From: Lentihominibacter faecis
GTDB taxonomy: Bacteria; Bacillota; Clostridia; Peptostreptococcales; Anaerovoracaceae
Length of the DNA stretch: 20,010 nt
NCBI RefSeq assembly: GCF_014306095.1
Contig: NZ_JACRWC010000027.1
Location: 1-20,010, forward strand
Direction: 5' to 3'
The number at the start of each line of letters is the position of its first letter. The first letter of the stretch is position 1. The notes beneath the pieces are model-generated. The model did not search any database. It had not been told where the DNA came from and worked only from the letters and a program-made list of their open reading frames with translations. The translations under genes were made by a program, and so were the position numbers. This document shows, in pieces, positions 1 through 7,242 of the stretch.

Positions 1-148
1 TATACTTGTCATGCGGAAACCTCCAGTGTATGGTTTTGTGTGGTAACTTAACTTTAACACAGAATTGAAGTTTCCGCTTTTTCTTTATTTAGTTGTAACA
101 CATGTATTGTAATCCTACAGGATAGTTGCTTACTTTTCTGCTTCTCCC

Positions 149-177
149 TTGTTTTCCGGGGGCGAAACAGGTATAAT
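149..177 (+). promoter_or_regulatory. Sigma-A type promoter for the Mrp-family gene
   Basis: TTGTTT at 149-154 and a perfect TATAAT at 172-177 are separated by 17 nt. The start codon follows 38 nt after the -10 box. The -10 and spacing fit the vegetative sigma factor well; the -35 is a partial match. The sequence from 1 to 148 shows no gene I can support. Confidence 0.7.
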
Positions 178-215
178 ATAAGGATCGCATGAAAACATTG
201 AAAGAGGTAGGAAAA

Positions 216-1121
216 ATGGAAGATAAAGAAAAAGTAACACAGGATACGTCAGCGGGCTGCGGCTCAGGCTGTGGCGGTGATTCTGGCTGCGGCTCCAGCG
301 GCGGCTGCGATTCCAACTGCGGAAGCTGCTCTCAGGCGGGAAGCTGTGGAAGCCAGCCTCAGAGTCTGCTGGCTGAAACCAACAGCTTTAACGACATCAA
401 AAAGGTCATCGCAGTTGTCAGCGGCAAGGGTGGTGTCGGCAAATCCATGGTGACATCTCTCATGGCAGTTTCCATGAATCGCCTGGGCTACAAGACTGCG
501 ATCCTGGATGCAGATATCACGGGTCCGTCCATCCCGAAGGCGTTCGGCGTGACAGAAAAGGCTTCGGCTAATGAGCTGGGGATCTTCCCTCTGCGCACGA
601 AGACGGACATCGGCACTATGTCTGTAAACAATCTGCTTGAAAATGACACTGATCCGGTCATCTGGAGAGGTCCTGTCATCGCAGGCACGGTAAAGCAGTT
701 CTGGACTGATGTGCTGTGGGGCGAAGTGGATTATCTGTTCGTTGATATGCCGCCGGGAACCGGTGATGTTCCGCTTACGGTATTCCAGTCTCTGCCGGTT
801 GACGGCATCATCGTGGTGACTTCTCCGCAGGAGCTGGTTTCTATGATCGTAGGCAAGGCCGTTCGCATGGCAGAAATGATGGACATTCCGGTGCTAGGTC
901 TTGTGGAAAACATGTCGTATCTGACTTGCCCGGACTGTGGCAAGGAAATCGATGTGTTCGGCAAGAGCACGGTAGCTGATGTTGCGAAGGAATATGGCAT
1001 CGATGTATTAGGCAGACTGCCGATCGATCCGAAGCTGGCAACAGCATGTGACAATGGCGAGATCGAAGACTTCGAAGGTCACTGGCTCGACGATGCAGTG
1101 AAGAAACTAGAAGTAGAATGA
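216..1121 (+). CDS. Mrp/NBP35-family P-loop ATPase, iron-sulfur cluster carrier
   Basis: This 301-residue protein belongs to the Mrp/ApbC/NBP35 family of cytoplasmic ATPases that bind Fe-S clusters and pass them to apoproteins. The deviant Walker A motif SGKGGVGKS is at residues 69-77, followed by the family motifs DADITGPSIPK and VDMPPGTGDV. The bridging CxxC that holds the cluster at the dimer interface in the family is C238/C241 (TCPDC). Unusually, residues 14-45 form a Gly/Ser/Cys-rich tail with seven cysteines (15, 19, 25, 31, 35, 38, 44); eukaryotic Nbp35 also carries an N-terminal cluster there, with different Cys spacing. I chose the ATG at 216 because AGAGGTAGG lies just upstream; an in-frame ATG at 189 would add nine residues but has a poorer site. 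It is a single gene with its own promoter and terminator. Family assignment is secure, the exact client is unknown. Confidence 0.93.
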   Translation: MEDKEKVTQDTSAGCGSGCGGDSGCGSSGGCDSNCGSCSQAGSCGSQPQSLLAETNSFNDIKKVIAVVSGKGGVGKSMVTSLMAVSMNRLGYKTAILDADITGPSIPKAFGVTEKASANELGIFPLRTKTDIGTMSVNNLLENDTDPVIWRGPVIAGTVKQFWTDVLWGEVDYLFVDMPPGTGDVPLTVFQSLPVDGIIVVTSPQELVSMIVGKAVRMAEMMDIPVLGLVENMSYLTCPDCGKEIDVFGKSTVADVAKEYGIDVLGRLPIDPKLATACDNGEIEDFEGHWLDDAVKKLEVE

Positions 1122-1253
1122 GGTTTTCCGGCACGATTTTCTACGAGATGCATTCTTTAATGCTGCAAAAACAGAAACTTTGACGTTTCGATGATGTCGA
1201 AGGTTTACTGGTTTGCTGACAGAGATCGAAAATGAAATACTAATTTGTGCAAA

Positions 1254-1297
1254 ACAGGCACCGCAGGGGTTATGACCCTTGCAGCGCCTGTTTTTTT
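1254..1297 (+). terminator. Rho-independent terminator after the Mrp-family gene
   Basis: CAGGC at 1255-1259 pairs with GCCTG at 1286-1290. An inner helix pairs 1263-1269 with 1276-1282 (GCAGGGG with CCCTTGC, one G-T pair). Seven Ts follow directly at 1291-1297. It sits 130 nt after the stop codon; nothing else is evident in between. Confidence 0.85.
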
Positions 1298-1411
1298 CTG
1301 CTTAATCAGCGTTTTTCTGCAACTTTTCAGAAAGAAAGAAGTGGCAGCTCAAAGGAATATGGAAGAATTTGGAGAATCGGTGAAGGCTTTCTGTTTTTGT
1401 AGTGAAAAAGG

Positions 1412-1440
1412 TTGATTTCTGCACATTGGTAATTTATGTT
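1412..1440 (+). promoter_or_regulatory. Probable promoter of the PD-(D/E)XK gene
   Basis: TTGATT at 1412-1417 and TATGTT at 1435-1440 are separated by 17 nt. If used, transcription would begin near 1447, so the transcript would open almost directly with the hairpin pair at 1451-1515. Both boxes are partial matches. Confidence 0.5.
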
Positions 1441-1450
1441 AATAAAAAGC

Positions 1451-1515
1451 CGTGTGCCTGGTTAATAGATGGCACACGCGAAAAAGCCGCACGCCTGGCT
1501 GGCGGGCCGGCGTGC
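1451..1515 (+). promoter_or_regulatory. Two tandem leader hairpins before the nuclease-like gene
   Basis: Hairpin 1 pairs CGTGTGCC (1451-1458) with GGCACACG (1471-1478) around a 12-nt loop. Hairpin 2 pairs GCACGCC (1489-1495) with GGCGTGC (1509-1515) around a 13-nt loop that can form three more pairs. Both are preceded by AAAAAGCC and share CCTGG on the 3' side of the left arm, so they look like duplicated units whose stems changed on both sides. The Shine-Dalgarno (1522-1530) begins seven nt after hairpin 2, so a role in translation or transcript stability is plausible. No T-run follows, so they are not simple terminators. Confidence 0.6.
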
Positions 1516-1531
1516 ACAGAGAAAAGGGGGA

Positions 1532-2305
1532 ATGACCGTGCAGAACATCAAACGTTTCGTAGAACATGCGAAGATGGATCATGAGGAAAGGCTGCAGGAT
1601 ATCCGTATCCAGATGAAGAGCCTGCCGCCGGGCGATCTGATCTTCGCGCGAAAAAACCAGAAGTATTATTGTGTCCAGAAACTCAATGACCAGCGATTCG
1701 GCATCACGAGAGATCAGCAGCTGGTGCAGGGGCTGGCGCTGAAGCGGTATTTGCAGGAAGAGCGGGATGCTTTGCAGGATAATCTGAAAATCCTGGATAA
1801 AGTGTTGAAGGACTGCCAGAATACCAGCTTCGACGATATCATGCAAAGCCTCCCGCCGGGATTTCGGCAGCTGCCTCGTGAATATTATCGCTTCAAAAAG
1901 AAAAAGAAGAAGTACTGTAAGAATCCTTATTATCCGGAGCATTTGATCTACAAAACCAACGGCGGCGAACTGGTGCGCTCCAAATCGGAGCAGAGCATCG
2001 GAAACGCTCTGGAGGATTACGGGATCGAGTATACTTATGATGAGGGAATCATCGTCGGGACCCGTTGCTATTACGCGGATTTCGTCATCACCTGTCGCGA
2101 CGGCACCCAGATCATCTGGGAGCATTTTGGACTCATCGATTCAGACAAAGACTATCGGGAGCACGCCCTGCAGCGGATGAAGGATTACCGGGAGCACGGC
2201 TGCTATCAGTGGAAAAACCTGATCTATACATTCGAAGAGGACGTTCGCAGCCTGGAAATCATCCGCCAGATCATCGAAGAATTCGTGCTGCCGCGATACT
2301 GGTAA
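1532..2305 (+). CDS. Stand-alone PD-(D/E)XK nuclease-like protein
   Basis: A 257-residue protein with no signal peptide. The C-terminal half carries a PD-(D/E)XK nuclease-like pattern: RSKSE (E153) at the start of a helix, YYADFVI (D183) on a strand, and IIWEHFG (E197) on the next strand, followed by a helical tail (DKDYREHALQRMKDYREHG). SKSE...DF...WEHxG is a variant I associate with uncharacterised clostridial nucleases of this fold. Residues about 60-100 are charged and helical, possibly a short coiled coil, and a Lys-rich stretch (122-127) precedes the nuclease part. The ATG at 1532 is preferred because AAAAGGGGG precedes it; an in-frame ATG at 1469 would read through the leader hairpins. 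No methylase, helicase or other defence gene is adjacent, so its substrate cannot be told from context. The fold is likely, the function unknown. Confidence 0.75.
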   Translation: MTVQNIKRFVEHAKMDHEERLQDIRIQMKSLPPGDLIFARKNQKYYCVQKLNDQRFGITRDQQLVQGLALKRYLQEERDALQDNLKILDKVLKDCQNTSFDDIMQSLPPGFRQLPREYYRFKKKKKKYCKNPYYPEHLIYKTNGGELVRSKSEQSIGNALEDYGIEYTYDEGIIVGTRCYYADFVITCRDGTQIIWEHFGLIDSDKDYREHALQRMKDYREHGCYQWKNLIYTFEEDVRSLEIIRQIIEEFVLPRYW

Positions 2306-2544
2306 GGGGTGGCGAAGGAGGCTGAAAATAGTAGATTAATTTGTGCGTTTACAATATATGAATAATAATTCCAGATGCTGTAACAAAAGTGTCATTTCAC
2401 GCCGTATTTTTGCGTTTCGCACCAAAACGGATTAGGGGGGGTTAAATTGTGATAAGATACTCTAACAAAAGGGCGAGAGTTCTTTTTATGATTTATCACT
2501 TTACTTATCTTATTTTTTGAATCGTCAAAAGGAGTGCGTGTAAC

Positions 2545-5500
2545 ATGAAAGACTTTTGGAAACGAAAAAGAAACAAACGAATTGCCGCGTCGGCACTGGC
2601 CGTCGTCATGGCAGGATTCCTCGTATGGGGACTCTTCCCGTGGCAAGCGGCAGCAGCAAAAACCACAGTGGCGGATAACGTCACCATCAACAAATGGCAT
2701 GAGACGCTGGATAACAGCACGAAGAACGTCGGCCGTATCTGGACGGACAAGTCCGTGTCAACAGGGAATGTGGAGTTGGTCGATAAAGCCGGACAGTCGG
2801 CAGAGATTAAAAAGAAAGATGGATCCGACTTCCTGGTAGGGTTGTCAGCATTATCCTCGACAGCGAAGATAATGGGACAGACAACAGTGCCACTCGATAT
2901 CGTGCTGGTACTGGATGTGTCTGGAAGCATGGATGATCCCAGCGGGAGCTATCAGGAGGTTTATCAGCTGGATACGAGCAAATCATATTATATACTGCGC
3001 AGCGGAGAGTATACCGAAGTGTGGTACAGCAAGTCAGAGAAAAGCTGGTATTATTATAGTGGATTTTTGGGGTTTGACATAAAATATGTGACACCCAAAA
3101 CCAGTGCAGACGATAGCAATCCATCACATGAACAGTTCTATTCATCCACAACAAAAATGAAAATGTTACAGGATGCAGTAAATGGTTTTATTGAACAGGC
3201 AGCAAAAAAAAATGACAAACTGTCGGATACGAACAAACAGAGCAGAATCTCTCTGGTGAAGTTCGTGGGGGAAAAGAAAAATACGGTCGGAAATGATACT
3301 TATAAAGACGGCGGTTATACATACAATTACACCCAGATCGTCAGTGGATATAAGGCCTATACTACTGCGGAGGGTGAATCTAATAGAACCGAATTACAAG
3401 AACTGGTAAATAAGCTTGAGCCTGCAGGTGCAACATCTGCTGATTATGCAATGGACCTTGCGAAGCAACTTGTAAGTCCTGAAACACCATCAAATAATAA
3501 TGCTTTAAATCCACGTGAAAATGCAAAAAAGATTGTTATATTCTTTACTGATGGAGAGCCGAATCATGGATCCGGATTTAATGGCAAGGTGGCCGATGAT
3601 GCAATAGGGATCGCTAAAGGGATAAAAGCCAAGGCCGATATCTACACCATTGGAGTCTTTGGTTCCGCGAATGCGTCTGATACTACAGGACCTTTCAACG
3701 CCTATATGCACGGCATGTCCAGCAACTATCCGAAGGCGACCGCATACAATAATCTAGGTGATCGTGCACCGGACAGTAACTTCTATAAAGCAGCGACGGA
3801 TGCATCGACGTTAAACACTATCTTTGATGAAATTGCAGAGGATATCGTGGCAGATGCCCAATCTCCGACTCATGTGGATCAGGGAGAAAAGCCGAACGAA
3901 AGTGGATATATCACTTTTACGGATCAGCTGGGTGACTATATGCAGGTCGATGATATGAATACTCTGGTCTATGCAAATAAGATATACGATAACCCGAAGA
4001 AGACAGAAACTTCCACAGGTACAAAGAAAACGATATCCTACACCTATGAAGCGGAGATCCCGGATACCAATCATGTGTATCCAGAAGGAAATCTGAAGGA
4101 TATCACGATCACGGTGGAACAGGCCGTGGGAGAAGGTTCTCTGCAGAAAGGAGATCTTGTTACCGTCAAGATTCCGGCGAATCTGATTCCGCTTCGGTAC
4201 TATGAGATCACAAAAGGCGGGAACATGACCATCGATGAAACGTATCCGATGCGTCTCTTCTACGATGTCAGTCTGAAAGCTGACGCACAGAAGAAGATCG
4301 AAAATCCGGATGCAGCGATGCAGGCGTATATCGCAACAAACACGAACGGTGAAGGTCAGGTGCAGTTCTATAGCAACAAATATGAAGCGGGAGCAGATGA
4401 CAAGCCAGAAACGATCGGCGCATATTCCCATTTCGTGCCGGCGACCACAAACGACTTCTACTATTTCCAGGAAGATGCACCTCTTTATACAGATAAAAAC
4501 TGCACTGATCCAGCGACTTCAATAGACACTACTGGAGGAACGACTTATTATTATCAGCGCAATTACTACAAGCTGGAATCTGATGGTAAAGCAAAAAAGG
4601 AGACAAATACAGTAACAATCCCAGGAAACAGTGATATCCTGGTGGAAGGCTATGCAAAGAAAGACCTTAAGACAGGCAAATACTACATCCCTGCAGGCGC
4701 GCCGAGAACTACCAGTCTGTCCTACTTTACAGAAAACAAAGGAACAAATAAAACAGGAACTGCCTCCACTTTTATCAAACCGACATGGGATTATGGCACT
4801 GAAGGGAGTGGGGTTACCACATACCTGGGAAACAACGGTAAAATGACCTTAGACCTTCCGGGCGAACTGGACATCACAAAAACGGTAAAAAAGGCAGAAG
4901 GACATGAAGTGCCTGACAGCCTGAAAAATCAGGAATTCACCTATAAGCTGGAACTGACAGCGAAAGAAGGATCTCAGCTGAAAGAAAAATATACGGCACA
5001 GAAATATACCGGAACAACAGCTACAGGCAATGAATTCACCATAAAATCAGAAGACACCTTTACATTAAAAGATGGGCAGACTCTCAAGATCTATGGTCTG
5101 GAATCCGGAACCACCTATGCTGTAACGGAAACCAAAGCAGCACACTTTACAGGAACAGCCGCCGGAGATAACGCAGTTGTAAACACAGCCAACAACGGAG
5201 ACGTAACGGCCACAGGAACCATCATCGGCAATCAGCAGACTGTCATAAACTATACCAACACATACAAAGCTGATCCGGGAACGCTTGACGGTTCTGCAAA
5301 CCTTAAAGTGAAGAAGCAATTCCAGCTGGCGAATGGTGATTCTGCGTGGGATATGGAATACCTTAAAGACTCTCAGTTTACTTTCCTGCTGACCGCAAGC
5401 AGTAATACGCCGATGCCAAATGGGTATACAGAATCGGATGGAATCAAAACAGCAGAAGTGACAGTTTCTGACAAGAATAACATTACAAAAGCTTTCGGAG

Positions 5501-7173
5501 ACATCACTTTCACGAAGCCTGGTACTTATGAGTATCAGATCACAGAAAAGGATCCTGGAGAAAACAGGAAGCCAGGGGTTTCTTATTCTAACGCAGTATA
5601 TACGGTAACGGTAACGGTGACCGATGACAACGGAACGCTGAAGGCTGCTGCCGCGATGAAGAAAACGCATGATGACAGCGGAACGGAATTGGCTGCTGCG
5701 ACCGTGGCGGCAGACAAGACTGCTACTTTCAAGAATGTGTATGATACTAATTCGGAATCTGTTAGTGTAAAAGCTACAAAAGTATTCGTTGATCATACGG
5801 GAAGCAGAACACTGAAAAACGGTGACTATAGATTTAAAATCACAGCGATCGATGGAGCTCCGCTATCAAACGGTGAAAGCTCTATAGTCGCAGAGAATGT
5901 TGGCAATGAAGTAACATTTACGAGCAAGACGTTTACGATTGCTGATGCACAGGGCGCAACGAAAGATAATCCAAAGAAATATGAATATACCCTGGAGGAA
6001 GTTCTTCCGCAAGGAGCAAATAACTACACCTTAAACGGCATCACTTATGACCCGGCGAAGTATACGATCCAGCTGAAGGTATACATTAAGAATGTGAAAG
6101 GTAAAGACACGGTAGTTGTAGACAGAACGTATCTGAATGATAAGGGAGCGGCTGTTGAAGTCCCGGTATTCCACAATTCCTATAAAGCAGATCCCGTGAC
6201 ACTGTCAGTTGATACTGATACTGCTCTCAGAGGTGACAAGACACTGACCGGCAGAGATATGCTGAGTGATGAAACTTTCGATTTTACGCTGACAGCAAGA
6301 GACGACAGCACGAAGAAAGCGCTTGAAGATAAGGTTGTTACCATCGCAAAGAACGGCGATAGAGCATCCGTATCTGGCGGAACGAACGGCGAGCCTGCAA
6401 GCTTCAACTTCGGCGATGTGACCTTTACAAAAGAAGGCACCTATACCTTCGACATAAAGGAGACCGTACCGAATCCGATGGCTGGCGGTGTGACTTATGA
6501 CCAGCACACGACGAAAGCTACTGTAGTCGTAAAGGACGATGCAGAGCATCCGGGCAAGCTGAAAGCAAGTGTGACTTACGATAACGGAACCGTTTCTGAT
6601 GCAACGGATAAGGCGGTTTTCCAGAACACCTATGAAGCTTCCTTTGCATACGAAACTACAGGCGGTCTGCTGGTAGAAAAAGTGCTGAATGGCAGAACCA
6701 TGCAGGCAGGAGAATTCAACTTTACAATTACACCGCAGGATGGTGCACCGGGCGTTTCTGAAGCAGATGCATCCTTCAACAATCCGCAGCAGAGGGCATC
6801 CGGTGTGCCAGACAGCATGCAGAAGCTGCTGGGACTGGCATTCACTCAGAACGATGCAGGTAAAACTTACAAGTATATCGTAAAGGAGACCTCTGGCAGT
6901 GCGGCAGGTGTGACGTATGATACGACCCGTTTCTTGGTTGCTATCCAGGTGATGGACAACGGTGACGGAACGATGTATGCGATAACGACTATCACGCCGC
7001 AGACGAAAAACGATGATGGCAGTTATACAGACGGCACAGCGACTGTGTTCAACAGTAAAGAGAATCCGAACGAAAAACCATCACTGCGTTTCACCAATAC
7101 ATACGAAGCTGGTGCTGCAGATCCGGTAGATATCACAACTGGATTCAATAAAGTCCTGAAGGGACGCAGCTAG
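2545..7173 (+). CDS. Large secreted VWA / pilin-repeat surface adhesin, 5' part before an in-frame TAG
   Basis: 1542 residues up to the TAG. A Lys/Arg-rich start and hydrophobic segment (about 12-30) with AAAA near 35-38 form a signal peptide. A von Willebrand A domain (about 113-433) has a complete MIDAS: DVSGS (124-128), T297 in GATSAD and D336 in FFTDGEP, so it should bind a divalent metal and a ligand. An uncharacterised region of about 340 residues follows. From about 775 come domains of the streptococcal pilin isopeptide (Spy0128/FctA-like) type. Their consensus is K-x-L-x-G-R near the start, a central Y-x-[IV]-x-E and a terminal F-x-N-x-Y, matching the Lys, Glu and Asn of intramolecular isopeptide bonds in that family. 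AAAAGGAG at 2527-2534 supports the start. Codons 2950-3600, inside the VWA domain, look more AT-rich than the rest. The product would lack a wall anchor because the frame stops in the fifth pilin repeat; see the entry at 7243. Confidence 0.9.
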   Translation: MKDFWKRKRNKRIAASALAVVMAGFLVWGLFPWQAAAAKTTVADNVTINKWHETLDNSTKNVGRIWTDKSVSTGNVELVDKAGQSAEIKKKDGSDFLVGLSALSSTAKIMGQTTVPLDIVLVLDVSGSMDDPSGSYQEVYQLDTSKSYYILRSGEYTEVWYSKSEKSWYYYSGFLGFDIKYVTPKTSADDSNPSHEQFYSSTTKMKMLQDAVNGFIEQAAKKNDKLSDTNKQSRISLVKFVGEKKNTVGNDTYKDGGYTYNYTQIVSGYKAYTTAEGESNRTELQELVNKLEPAGATSADYAMDLAKQLVSPETPSNNNALNPRENAKKIVIFFTDGEPNHGSGFNGKVADDAIGIAKGIKAKADIYTIGVFGSANASDTTGPFNAYMHGMSSNYPKATAYNNLGDRAPDSNFYKAATDASTLNTIFDEIAEDIVADAQSPTHVDQGEKPNESGYITFTDQLGDYMQVDDMNTLVYANKIYDNPKKTETSTGTKKTISYTYEAEIPDTNHVYPEGNLKDITITVEQAVGEGSLQKGDLVTVKIPANLIPLRYYEITKGGNMTIDETYPMRLFYDVSLKADAQKKIENPDAAMQAYIATNTNGEGQVQFYSNKYEAGADDKPETIGAYSHFVPATTNDFYYFQEDAPLYTDKNCTDPATSIDTTGGTTYYYQRNYYKLESDGKAKKETNTVTIPGNSDILVEGYAKKDLKTGKYYIPAGAPRTTSLSYFTENKGTNKTGTASTFIKPTWDYGTEGSGVTTYLGNNGKMTLDLPGELDITKTVKKAEGHEVPDSLKNQEFTYKLELTAKEGSQLKEKYTAQKYTGTTATGNEFTIKSEDTFTLKDGQTLKIYGLESGTTYAVTETKAAHFTGTAAGDNAVVNTANNGDVTATGTIIGNQQTVINYTNTYKADPGTLDGSANLKVKKQFQLANGDSAWDMEYLKDSQFTFLLTASSNTPMPNGYTESDGIKTAEVTVSDKNNITKAFGDITFTKPGTYEYQITEKDPGENRKPGVSYSNAVYTVTVTVTDDNGTLKAAAAMKKTHDDSGTELAAATVAADKTATFKNVYDTNSESVSVKATKVFVDHTGSRTLKNGDYRFKITAIDGAPLSNGESSIVAENVGNEVTFTSKTFTIADAQGATKDNPKKYEYTLEEVLPQGANNYTLNGITYDPAKYTIQLKVYIKNVKGKDTVVVDRTYLNDKGAAVEVPVFHNSYKADPVTLSVDTDTALRGDKTLTGRDMLSDETFDFTLTARDDSTKKALEDKVVTIAKNGDRASVSGGTNGEPASFNFGDVTFTKEGTYTFDIKETVPNPMAGGVTYDQHTTKATVVVKDDAEHPGKLKASVTYDNGTVSDATDKAVFQNTYEASFAYETTGGLLVEKVLNGRTMQAGEFNFTITPQDGAPGVSEADASFNNPQQRASGVPDSMQKLLGLAFTQNDAGKTYKYIVKETSGSAAGVTYDTTRFLVAIQVMDNGDGTMYAITTITPQTKNDDGSYTDGTATVFNSKENPNEKPSLRFTNTYEAGAADPVDITTGFNKVLKGRS

Positions 7174-7242
7174 AATGATAACGATAGCTTTACATTCACT
7201 ATAGCGAATACGCAGAAGCCAGAAAGCGTAGAAGCGGCTCCA

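Noticed and set aside
1402..1584. 60-codon frame or leader peptide over the tandem hairpins
   Set aside because: No Shine-Dalgarno, start lies upstream of the likely transcription start, and it overlaps the nuclease gene out of frame.
7171..7173. Amber codon read as pyrrolysine or programmed readthrough
   Set aside because: No pyl genes or recoding signal can be seen in the window and the codon falls at an ordinary hydrophobic position of the repeat; a point mutation or sequence error is simpler.
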